NCBI RefSeq assembly: GCF_017876095.1
Contig: NZ_JAGINM010000019.1
Span: 90,606-154,605, forward strand
DNA from: Azospirillum agricola
GTDB lineage: Bacteria; Pseudomonadota; Alphaproteobacteria; Azospirillales; Azospirillaceae
Direction: 5' to 3'
Length of the DNA stretch: 64,000 bases
In this document: one piece after another, positions 1-8,525 of the stretch
Numbering within the stretch: position 1 is the first letter of the stretch
Layout: each line of letters opens with the position of its first letter
Made by a program: the position numbers and the translations under genes
Notes under the pieces: generated by a model
The model's database searches: none
Told to the model about the DNA's origin: nothing
The model's input: only the letters and a program-made list of their open reading frames with translations

Positions 1-3000
1 TTCAGCGCGCGCAGCGTGTTGATCGGCGCGCGGTGGTCGAGCACCGCCCCCTTCGGCTGGCCGGTGGTGCCGGAGGTGTGGATGATGTAGGCGGGGTCGC
101 CCGCCTCCTGCCGGCGGGGCGGGGGGGCCGGCGGTTCGTCCGTCTCGTCGAGAGCCAGGGCGGCGAGGTCCAGGGCAGCGAGGTCGATGCGCCGGACGCT
201 CTCGGGCAGTTCCGGCGCGGGGCCGGCGGTCAGCACGGCGAAGGGCTGGAGGCCGTGCAGGATGGCGGCCAGCCGCTCGCTTCCCTGCTCGGCGTCGAGC
301 GGGGCGTAGCAGGCGCCCGCCGCCTGGATCGCCAGGGCGGCCAGCACCGCGTCGGGCTGTTTCGCCATCGCCACGGCGACCGGCTGCGAGGCGGGAACCC
401 CCAGCGCCAGCAGATGGCGCGCCAGCCGGTCGGCCCGCCGCCGCAGGGTGCGGTAGCTCCAGTCGCCCTGCGGGCTCACGACCGCCACGGCGTCGGGTGC
501 GTGCTCCGCCTGGGTCCGCAGCAGGTCGGGCATCCGCTCGTCCGACGGCGGCTCCCCCGGCACCGACAGGGTGGCGGCGACCGCCTTGTCGGCGTCGGTG
601 CGCAGGTCGGGGACCGGCGCCTCCCACAGCGCGTCCTCCTCGGACAGCCGGGTCAGGAAGCCGGTGTAGGCGGCGAACATGCCGTCGATCAGCTCCGGGT
701 CGAACAGGTCGTCGGCGATGAACCAGCGCGTCACCAGCGCGCCGCCATACTCGGTCGCCTGATAGTCGAGCCAGACCTGGGGCGTCTGGTTGATCTGGTA
801 GACCTGCCGCTTGGTCAGTTCCCAGTCGGGGCGCGACGGGTCGTCGAAATCCATGCCGATCATGCTGGTGAAGACCACCGGCATGTCGATCCCGTCCGCC
901 CCCGTGGCGCCGTTGCCGCCGCGATGGCGGCCCAGCTCGCGCATCACCCGGATGCCGTTGAAGTCGCGGTGGCTCAGCGCCCGCCACAGATCGTCCTGGG
1001 TGCGCCGCGCCGCCGCCAGGAAACGGTCGCCCTCCGCCGCCGACACCGGCAGCAGCATCAGCGAGGTGAAGTCGCCGCAGATGTCCATCACCTGCGGGTG
1101 GACGTTCCGACGGTTGAAATAGGTGATGTTCAGCGTGAAGTCCGGCGCCCGGCTGTAGGTGGCGAGCAGCTGCGTGAAGGCGGTCAGCAGCGCGCCGCTG
1201 GCGGTCAGGCCGAGCCCGGCGGCGCGCGCCTGGAAGCGCTGCCAGAGGGCGGCCGGCAGCCGGTGGTCGAGCGTGCGGAAGGTCGGGCGGTCGATGCCGC
1301 CCGGCGCCCGGCGCAGCGGCAGGTCGGGGGCCGGCGGAATGCGGTCGAGCCGCTCCAGCCAGTGGGCGCGCGCCGCCTGCCAAGCCGGGGTGCCCTGCTG
1401 CGCCTGCTCGGCCAGCGCGTAGTCGCGGAAGGACAGGGTCAGCGGCGGCAGCTCGGCGTCGGGATCGGCCAGCAGGCGGGCCAGCTCGCCGAAGACGACG
1501 CGGAAGCTCTGGATGTCGAAGACCAGCAGATCCATGTCGAGATGGACGCGCGCGATCCCGCCCGGCAGGCGGCTGACCGTCAGCTCGAACAGCGGCCAGC
1601 GCTGCGGGTCGAAGACCTGGTAGGACATCCGCTCGCGGATCGCCGCCAGGGTGGCGTCGCGCTCGGCGGCGGGCAGGCCGCGCAGGTCGCGCTCGGCGAC
1701 GCGGTAGGGTTCGACGCTCTCCAGGATGCGCTGCTGGCCGAAGGGGGTGATGACGCAGCGCATCATCTCGTGGCGGGCGATCAGCCGGTTCCAGGCGCGC
1801 TCCAGCCGGCCGGTGTCGAGGCCCTCCAGCTCCAGCTCGATGTATTCGTGGCAGGAGACGCTGCCCAGCGTCATGCCCCGCTGCCGGCCGAGCCAGAAGG
1901 CCTGTTGCAGGTCGGTCAGCGGGAAGGGCTCGTGGCGCTCGCCGGGTCGCGCGGTGACGACCAGCCGCCCCTGGCCGAGCGGGCGGGAGAAGTCGATGTC
2001 GTCGCGCCCGATCAGGCCGCGGATGTGGGTGGCCAGCGCCGCGACGGTCTTGTGCTCGTAGCCGACGGTCGGCGGCAATTGAAGGTCGAAGCGCTGGTTG
2101 ATGAGGTGGGCCAGCTCCAGGAAGATCAGGGAATCGACGCCCTGCTCGGTCAGCGGACGCTCCGGGTCGAGCGCGTCGCTGGCGAATTTCAGCCGCTCGC
2201 CGATGACGTGGCGCAGATAGGCGGCGAGCTTGGCCTCCTGCTCCTCCGGGGTCAGGCCGGCCAGCGACAGGTCGATCCGCTCCTCGGGTTGGCGCGACGC
2301 CGCGCGCTGTCCGGCCAGCAGCGGGCGCAGCGCGCCGCGCGTCGCCGGCAGCCCGCCGACCGCCGCCGCCAGCGCTTGCGGGTCGATGGCGATGGGCATG
2401 CGGCCGCAGGCGCCCTCGCCCCGCAGCGCCTGCTTCAGCAGGGCGTTGAGCACGGCGAAACCGGCCTCGGCGGGGATCGGCTTCAGGCTGGTCGTCTCCA
2501 GCCGCTCCAGCTTGGCGGCGCCGTCGCGGATCGTCGCGAGCTGGCCCCAGGCGATCGACAGGGCGGGCACGCCCCGGGTCCGCAGATGGGCGGCGAAGGC
2601 GTCCTGCCAGGCGTTGGCGGTGTTGTAGGCCGCTCCCGGCATCGCCAGCAGCGCGGCGGCCGAGCTGAACAGGCAGAACAGGTCGAGCGGCTGGCCGCGC
2701 AGCGCGTCGCGCAGCGCGAGGCTGCCGGCGACCTTGACCTCCACCGTGCGGGCGAAGGTCGCGGGATCCTGGTCGCGCAGCAGCGCGCTGAGGCCGGCGT
2801 GCGCGGTGTGGAACACCCGGCGCACCGGCTGGTCCAGCCCCTCCAGCGCCGCGCGCAGGGCGCCGGCGTCGCGCAGGTCGGCGTCGAGACGGTGAACGCG
2901 GGTGCCGGCGGCCTCCAGCTCGGCGATGACGGCCGCCTGCGCGTCGTCGGGGGCGCGGTGCAGCACGAGGGCGAGGTCGCGGCAGCCCTGGCCGGACAGC

Positions 3001-6000
3001 CACAGCGCCAGCCGCCGCCCGACCGCGCCGAAGCCGGCCAGCAGGGTGACGCCGGGCCAGGGCATCGGGTCGTGGTCCTGCCGGGCCGGAACCGACTCCA
3101 CCACCGGCTCGTAAAGCTTGCCATCGCGCAGCAGCAGCGCCGGTCCCAGCGCGTGCAGGTCGGCGAGCGGGTCGAGCAGGGCGGCGGGGTCGGCGTCCCC
3201 GCCGCCCCCGCTGCCGCCGATATCGAGGCAGCCGAGCGCGAGGTCGGGGTGCTCGTTGCGCAGGCAGCGCCACAGGTTCATCACCGGCCAGAGCGGGCTC
3301 GCCGGCTGGCCGCTGGCGAGGTCGGAGGCGCCGTCGACCAGCAGGGCGACGCGGCAGCGCTTGTGCGCCAGGGCGTGGCGCAGCCAGCCGACGCTGCGCT
3401 CGGCCGCCGCGCACAGGGCATCCATGCCGAAGTCGGCCGGGCGCTCCAGAAGGCGGGCGTCGACGATCTGGTCGAAGGGCCGGGCGGGGGGGGCGCCGGC
3501 GGATTCGGTGTCGTGGGTCACGCGGTGGCCGGCCCGCCGCGCCGCCGCGACCAGCCCGGAGGCGAAGGAACCCCCGCCCAGCACCAGCCAGGATTCGGAC
3601 GCGGCGGCATGGCCGACCTTCTGCTGGTAGAGCTTGGCCAGCTCCTGCCAGCGCCAGCTCCAGAGCTGGATCGCCGGGCCGTCGCAAGACTCCGGCGCGG
3701 CTTCCTCGGCGGCCACCGCCGGGCGGGGAGCCGGCTTGGCCGGCCAGCAGCGCGTCGGGGTGAGGCGCAGCGGCGGCAGCTCGGCCCAGGGGCCTTCGAA
3801 CCCGCCGTAATGCTCCGCCAGCGGCGCGTCGCAGCCGGCGCGGTAGAGCTGGGCGACCCGCTCGGCCAGGGTGGTCTCGCGGTCGTGCAGGATTGCGCAG
3901 GAGGCCGGCAGGACGCCCATGCCGCGCAGCAGCCGGCCGAAGGTGCCGTCCGGGCCGATCTCGATCACCCGGTCGATCCCCAGCCCGGCCAGCCGCCGGC
4001 CGAGGGCGTGGAAGCACACCGGCCGGCGCGCCTGGGCAACCCAGTAATCGGCGTCGGGTTCGCCGGGCGCCAGCAGCTCCGCCGTCAGGCTGGACAGCAT
4101 CGGGCAGCGCGGCTCGCCCGCCGGCGGCTCCGGGCAGGCCGCCCGGAGGGGCCGCTCGATGGCGTCCATCGTCGGCGAATGGAAGGCGCGGTTCACCGGC
4201 AGGATCCGGAAGGGGACGCCCAGCCCGGCCAGGGTGTCCTTCACCGGCTCCAGATCGGCGGTGGCGGCGCTCAGGGTGCAGCGCTCCGGCCCGTTGACGG
4301 CGGCGACGGCGACGCGCGGGTGTTCGGCCAGCAGGGGGCGCAGCCGGTCCTCGGGCAGCGGCACGGCGATCATCGCGCCCGGCTCGGTCCGGTGCTCCAT
4401 CAGCAGGGCGCGCCGCGCCACGAGGGGGATGGCGCCGGACAGGTCGAGATGGCCGGCGGCGACGGCGGCGGCGAACTCGCCGATGGAATGGCCGAAGACG
4501 AGGTCGGGCCTCAGGCCCCAATGGCCCAGCAGGGCGGCGGTGGCGTGCTGCCACGCGAACAGCGCCGGCTGGGTGTGCAGCGTGCGGTCGAGATCCGCCG
4601 CGCGCTCCGGGTCGAACATCACCGGGCCGAGGTCGGGGATGCCGGCCTCGGCGAAGCCGGCGAGGCAGCGGTCGAGCGCGGCGCGGAAGACCGCGCTGTT
4701 GCGGTAGGCGTCGGCGCCCATGCCGGAGAACTGGCTGCCCTGGCCGCTGAACATCCAGGCGGTGCGGCCGGCGTCGCGGACGGTGGCGGGCGAGGCCGCG
4801 CGCAGCGCCCGCGCCAGTTCGCCGGCGTCGGCGCCGGTGACGGCGATCCGGTGGCGCCCATGCTCGCGCCGCAGCGCGGCGGTGGCGCATTGCGCGGCGA
4901 GGGAGCCGTCGCTCAGGCAATCGGCCAGCGCCGCCGCCTGGGCCGGCAGGTTGGCCGGATCGTGGTTGGCGCAGACCAGCACATGGCGGGCGGGCGCCTC
5001 GGCACGGCGCGGGGTGGAGGGGGGCGGCTGCTCGACGATCACATGGGCGTTGGTGCCGCCGATGCCGAAGGAGCTGACCGCCGCGATGCGCCGGCCGAAG
5101 CGCTCCGGCCAGCCGGCGGTCTCGGTCGCCAGCCGGAAGGGGCCGGCGGCGAAGTCGATGCGCGGGTTGGCCGGCTCGCCGTGCAGGCTGGCCGGGATGG
5201 TGCCGGTCCTCACCGCCAGCACCGCCTTGATCAGGCTGGCGATCCCGGCGGCGGTGTCGAGATGGCCGAGGTTGCCCTTGACCGAGCCGATGGCGCAGTT
5301 GCCGGCCGCCACCCCGTGGCTCCGGTAGATCTCGGCGATCGCCTGGACCTCGATCGGGTCGCCGAGCGGAGTGCCGGTGCCGTGCGCCTCCAGCAGGCCG
5401 ATGGCGGCGGGATCGACACCGCTTTGCGCCAGGGCGGCGCGGATGGCGCGCTGCTGCCCGGCCTTGCCCGGCGCCGTGTAGCCCAGCTTGTCGCGCCCGT
5501 CGTTCGCCACCGCCGAGCCGCGGATGACGGCGTGGATCGTGTCGCCGTCGGCCAGCGCGTCCGCCAGCCGACGCAGCGCCACCAGCCCCAGCCCGTTGCC
5601 GGCGACGATGCCGGTCCCGGCGGCGGAGAAGGGCCGGCAATGGCCGTCTTCGGAAAAGATCATGCCGGGCTGGGCGAGATAGCCGATGCCCTGCGGGAAG
5701 GAGACCGCCACGCCGCCGGCCAGCGCCGCGTCGCACTCGCCGCGCCGCAGGCTCTCGCAGGCCATGTGCACGGCGACCAGCGAGCTGGAACAGGCGGTCT
5801 GCACCGTCACCGCCGGGCCGGTCAGGTCCAGCTTGTAGGCGGCGCGCGTCACCAGATAGTCCTTGTCGTTGCCCATGAGCTGCTGGAAGCTCTCGGGCCG
5901 GGTGATGCGCTCCGGCGCGATGGGGGCGAGCAAGGTCTGGTAGGTGCTCTGCCGGCAGCCGGCGAAGGCGCCGATGCGGAGGGAACGGCCGGTCAGGTTG

Positions 6001-6314
6001 GCGCCGTCGAGCAGCCGCCGGCATTCCTCCAGGAACAGGCGGTGCTGCGGGTCCATCAGCTCCGCCTCGCGCGGCGAACAGCCGAAATAGGCGAGGTCGA
6101 AGCGGTCCGCCTCCGCCACGCGGGTGCCGGCGTTGACGTAGCCGGGCTGCGCCGCGACCTCCGGGTCGATGCCCTCCTCCGCCATCTCCGCGGGCGACAG
6201 CGGCCGGACCGATTCCACCCCGCGCAGCAGATTGTCCCAGAAGGTCTCGACGTCCGGCGCGCCGGGAAAGCGGCCGGTCAGGCCGGTGACGGCGATGGAA
6301 TCCTGGTGTGGCAT
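1..6314 (-). CDS. Hybrid PKS-NRPS of a thiazoline-type siderophore (partial, continues left)
   Basis: Multimodular megasynthase, 2104 residues seen; the C-terminus lies outside the window. Domain order read on the minus strand: ketosynthase (about 5-430, active site TACSSSL near 173, EAHGTGTPLGDP, and a KGNLGH histidine motif), acyltransferase (about 460-850, GHSIGE near 608, RAFHS motif typical of malonyl loading), ketoreductase (about 890-1280, with the S-Y-N set in FSSAA...AAYNTANAW), acyl carrier protein (GVDSL near 1390), condensation-type domain (about 1450-1855) and the start of an adenylation domain (TSGTTGQPKG just before the edge). The condensation domain has DLLVFDIQS, matching DxxxxDxxS of heterocyclization (Cy) domains, so the module should form a thiazoline or oxazoline ring. 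No methyltransferase lies between AT and KR, unlike yersiniabactin HMWP1, and an adenylation domain follows Cy in cis. Start ATG at 6314 has GGGAAAC upstream. Confidence 0.92.
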   Translation of the reverse strand, partial: MPHQDSIAVTGLTGRFPGAPDVETFWDNLLRGVESVRPLSPAEMAEEGIDPEVAAQPGYVNAGTRVAEADRFDLAYFGCSPREAELMDPQHRLFLEECRRLLDGANLTGRSLRIGAFAGCRQSTYQTLLAPIAPERITRPESFQQLMGNDKDYLVTRAAYKLDLTGPAVTVQTACSSSLVAVHMACESLRRGECDAALAGGVAVSFPQGIGYLAQPGMIFSEDGHCRPFSAAGTGIVAGNGLGLVALRRLADALADGDTIHAVIRGSAVANDGRDKLGYTAPGKAGQQRAIRAALAQSGVDPAAIGLLEAHGTGTPLGDPIEVQAIAEIYRSHGVAAGNCAIGSVKGNLGHLDTAAGIASLIKAVLAVRTGTIPASLHGEPANPRIDFAAGPFRLATETAGWPERFGRRIAAVSSFGIGGTNAHVIVEQPPPSTPRRAEAPARHVLVCANHDPANLPAQAAALADCLSDGSLAAQCATAALRREHGRHRIAVTGADAGELARALRAASPATVRDAGRTAWMFSGQGSQFSGMGADAYRNSAVFRAALDRCLAGFAEAGIPDLGPVMFDPERAADLDRTLHTQPALFAWQHATAALLGHWGLRPDLVFGHSIGEFAAAVAAGHLDLSGAIPLVARRALLMEHRTEPGAMIAVPLPEDRLRPLLAEHPRVAVAAVNGPERCTLSAATADLEPVKDTLAGLGVPFRILPVNRAFHSPTMDAIERPLRAACPEPPAGEPRCPMLSSLTAELLAPGEPDADYWVAQARRPVCFHALGRRLAGLGIDRVIEIGPDGTFGRLLRGMGVLPASCAILHDRETTLAERVAQLYRAGCDAPLAEHYGGFEGPWAELPPLRLTPTRCWPAKPAPRPAVAAEEAAPESCDGPAIQLWSWRWQELAKLYQQKVGHAAASESWLVLGGGSFASGLVAAARRAGHRVTHDTESAGAPPARPFDQIVDARLLERPADFGMDALCAAAERSVGWLRHALAHKRCRVALLVDGASDLASGQPASPLWPVMNLWRCLRNEHPDLALGCLDIGGSGGGGDADPAALLDPLADLHALGPALLLRDGKLYEPVVESVPARQDHDPMPWPGVTLLAGFGAVGRRLALWLSGQGCRDLALVLHRAPDDAQAAVIAELEAAGTRVHRLDADLRDAGALRAALEGLDQPVRRVFHTAHAGLSALLRDQDPATFARTVEVKVAGSLALRDALRGQPLDLFCLFSSAAALLAMPGAAYNTANAWQDAFAAHLRTRGVPALSIAWGQLATIRDGAAKLERLETTSLKPIPAEAGFAVLNALLKQALRGEGACGRMPIAIDPQALAAAVGGLPATRGALRPLLAGQRAASRQPEERIDLSLAGLTPEEQEAKLAAYLRHVIGERLKFASDALDPERPLTEQGVDSLIFLELAHLINQRFDLQLPPTVGYEHKTVAALATHIRGLIGRDDIDFSRPLGQGRLVVTARPGERHEPFPLTDLQQAFWLGRQRGMTLGSVSCHEYIELELEGLDTGRLERAWNRLIARHEMMRCVITPFGQQRILESVEPYRVAERDLRGLPAAERDATLAAIRERMSYQVFDPQRWPLFELTVSRLPGGIARVHLDMDLLVFDIQSFRVVFGELARLLADPDAELPPLTLSFRDYALAEQAQQGTPAWQAARAHWLERLDRIPPAPDLPLRRAPGGIDRPTFRTLDHRLPAALWQRFQARAAGLGLTASGALLTAFTQLLATYSRAPDFTLNITYFNRRNVHPQVMDICGDFTSLMLLPVSAAEGDRFLAAARRTQDDLWRALSHRDFNGIRVMRELGRHRGGNGATGADGIDMPVVFTSMIGMDFDDPSRPDWELTKRQVYQINQTPQVWLDYQATEYGGALVTRWFIADDLFDPELIDGMFAAYTGFLTRLSEEDALWEAPVPDLRTDADKAVAATLSVPGEPPSDERMPDLLRTQAEHAPDAVAVVSPQGDWSYRTLRRRADRLARHLLALGVPASQPVAVAMAKQPDAVLAALAIQAAGACYAPLDAEQGSERLAAILHGLQPFAVLTAGPAPELPESVRRIDLAALDLAALALDETDEPPAPPPRRQEAGDPAYIIHTSGTTGQPKGAVLDHRAPINTLRAL

Positions 6315-6674
6315 GGCGTTTCCCGAAGGTCGGCGTCCACCGGCGCGCTGCGCGGCCGGGCGCTGGGGAATGAGGAATCGGAAAGCGTTAGACACCGGAG
6401 GCGTGTGTGGGAACCGCTCCGCACCGGAGCATCTTTGCCCGCAGCGGGAGTTTGCCCCGCCGCCGTCCGGCGGGCTTGCGGAGGCGGCGGCGCCCGACCC
6501 ATAACAGGTGGTGCGTGTGGAAAGGACTAAACCGGAGATTTAGAAACACTCTGTTGCAAATGGCGGGGGCCGCTGCTAGCGTTCCCTCCCGCGTCCCGCA
6601 TCGGCGGACGCCCGGTCGCGCCCGGCGGGTGCAGCGGACCGAAACCTCCAGATCGGAACCTGAGGATGGATCGG
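6315..6674. promoter_or_regulatory. Divergent control region between megasynthase and ABC transporter genes
   Basis: This 360-base non-coding stretch separates the leftward megasynthase from the rightward transporter operon, so it should carry both promoters. A candidate rightward promoter is TTGCAA (6554-6559), 17 bases, then TAGCGT (6577-6582), a modest match. I did not recognise a Fur box. A purine-rich patch GGAAAGGACTAAACC near 6518-6532 could be an AraC-type site, but that is only a guess. Confidence 0.4.
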
Positions 6675-8525
6675 ATGTCGGACGCGGCGGATCTTCCCGC
6701 CGGGGCGGAGCGCCGCCCGGATTACCTCGCCAGCTTCCGGCTGCTGCTCCGCCACGCGGCCGGGGCGCGGCCGCGGCTGGCGGGATCGGTGCTGCTCGCC
6801 ACCCTCTCGGTGCTGTGCGAGCTGGTGCCGGTCTGGGTGGTGTGGCGGCTGACCGTCGCGGTGATCGACGGCACGGCGACGGCGGCGCTGTTCGCCCAGC
6901 AGGCGGCGCTGGCGCTGGCGGCGATCCTCGCCGGCTACGCGGCGCTGACGGCGGCGCTCGCCCAGTCGCACATCGTCGCCTTCCAGGTCATCCACGATCT
7001 GCGGATGGCGCTGGCCCGCCACCTCGCCCGCCTGCCGCTCGGCTGGTTCGCCGGGCGGCGCAGCGGCGCCGCCAAGGCGCTGGTGATCGACGAGCCGGAG
7101 AAGCTGGAGCTGATCGTCGCCCACGGCATTCCGGAGGGAACCAGCGCCGTCGCGACGTGGCTGGCCGTGTCGGCCTGGCTGTTCGCGGTGGACTGGCGGA
7201 TGGCGCTGGCCTCGGTCCTGCTGACGCCGGTCTCCTTCGCGCTGATGGCGCGGGCGATGACGCGGACCGGCCGCTTCGTCGCCGACTACCAGCGGGCGGG
7301 GGAGCGGATGAACGGATCCATCGTCGAGTATCTCGCCGGCATGCCGGCGGTGAAGATCTTCAACCGCGGCGGCGAGAGCTTCGCCGGGACCGCCGACGCG
7401 GTGCGCGCCTACACCGACGTCGAGACGGCGATGGGGCGCGCCTACATCCCGCTGGGCAGCGGCTTTTCGGCGCTGGTGCTGTCGAACATCGTGGTCATCC
7501 TGCCGGCCGGGCTGTGGCTGCTGGCGGCGGGCGCCATCGATCTGCCGACGCTGCTGCTGTTCGTCATCCTCGGCGCCACCTACAGTCAGCCGTTGCTCAA
7601 GCTGTTCGGGCTGTTCCAGCAGCTCGCCCAGGTCTCCATCGCCTCGATGGCGGTGGCCGACGCGCTGGCCGCCCCGCCGCAGCCCGACAGCGGGCGGCGT
7701 GTCGATCTGCCCAACCATGACGTCGTCTTCGAGGGCGTGCGCTTCGGCTACGAGGACGGGCCGGACGTGCTGCACGGCATCGACGCCACGGCGCGGACCG
7801 GGACGGTGACGGCGCTGGTCGGCCCGTCGGGGTCGGGCAAGAGCAGCCTCGCGGCGCTGGTGCCGCGCTTCCACGACGTGCGCGCCGGCCGCGTCACGCT
7901 GGGCGGGGTGGACGTGCGCGACATCGGGCTCGACCAGCTGATGGAGGAGATCGCCTTCGTCTTCCAGGACAGCCTGCTGTTCTCCGGCACCATCGCCGAG
8001 AACATCCGCTTCGGCGATCCGGGCGCCACCGACGAGGCGGTGCGCGCCGCCGCCCGCGCCGCCCGCGCCGACGGCTTCATCACGGCGCTGCCCGACGGCT
8101 ACGCGACGCGGCTGGGCGGGCGGGGCGGCGTGGCGCTGTCCGGCGGCGAGCGCCAGCGCATCGCCATCGCCCGCGCCATCCTGAAGGACGCGCCGGTCGT
8201 CCTGCTCGACGAGGCGACCGCCTTCGCCGACCCCGACAGCGAGGCGGCGATCCAGGAGGCCATCGGCGCGCTGGCGCGCGGCAAGACGCTGATCGTCGTC
8301 GCCCACCGGCTGAACACCATCGCCGACGCCGACCGGATCCTGGTGCTCGACCGCGGCCGCGTCGCCGAGTCCGGCCGGCAGGAGGAGCTGCTGGCCCGCG
8401 ACGGGCTGTACGCCCGCCTCTGGGCCGATTACACGGAGGCGCGGGCGCTGGCCTTGCGCCCGGACCAGGACGCCCCGGATCGGAAACCCCGTGCCCGCAA
8501 CGCCTGCATGGATGCCGCCGAATGA
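6675..8525 (+). CDS. Siderophore ABC transporter, fused permease-ATPase (YbtP/IrtA-like)
   Basis: About 616 residues: an N-terminal six-helix ABC exporter-fold membrane domain (about 1-330) and a C-terminal nucleotide-binding domain. The latter has Walker A GPSGSGKSS, signature LSGGERQR and Walker B VVLLDEAT followed by AFADPDSE. In Yersinia and mycobacteria such half-transporter pairs (YbtPQ, IrtAB) have an exporter fold but import ferric siderophore, or reduce and release its iron, at the inner membrane. Import here is inferred from the receptor and megasynthase nearby. ATG 6675 is preferred over 6666 because GAGG sits about 10 bases before it. The stop overlaps the next start as ATGA, so this gene and its partner are probably translationally coupled and form a heterodimer. 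Confidence 0.9.
   Translation: MSDAADLPAGAERRPDYLASFRLLLRHAAGARPRLAGSVLLATLSVLCELVPVWVVWRLTVAVIDGTATAALFAQQAALALAAILAGYAALTAALAQSHIVAFQVIHDLRMALARHLARLPLGWFAGRRSGAAKALVIDEPEKLELIVAHGIPEGTSAVATWLAVSAWLFAVDWRMALASVLLTPVSFALMARAMTRTGRFVADYQRAGERMNGSIVEYLAGMPAVKIFNRGGESFAGTADAVRAYTDVETAMGRAYIPLGSGFSALVLSNIVVILPAGLWLLAAGAIDLPTLLLFVILGATYSQPLLKLFGLFQQLAQVSIASMAVADALAAPPQPDSGRRVDLPNHDVVFEGVRFGYEDGPDVLHGIDATARTGTVTALVGPSGSGKSSLAALVPRFHDVRAGRVTLGGVDVRDIGLDQLMEEIAFVFQDSLLFSGTIAENIRFGDPGATDEAVRAAARAARADGFITALPDGYATRLGGRGGVALSGGERQRIAIARAILKDAPVVLLDEATAFADPDSEAAIQEAIGALARGKTLIVVAHRLNTIADADRILVLDRGRVAESGRQEELLARDGLYARLWADYTEARALALRPDQDAPDRKPRARNACMDAAE

Noticed and set aside
33..6530. A 2165-codon open frame on the plus strand
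   Set aside because: It is an Arg/Gly/Gln/Ala-rich shadow of the megasynthase on the other strand, a product of high GC; no domain motifs are present while the minus strand shows KS, AT, KR, ACP, Cy and A motifs.
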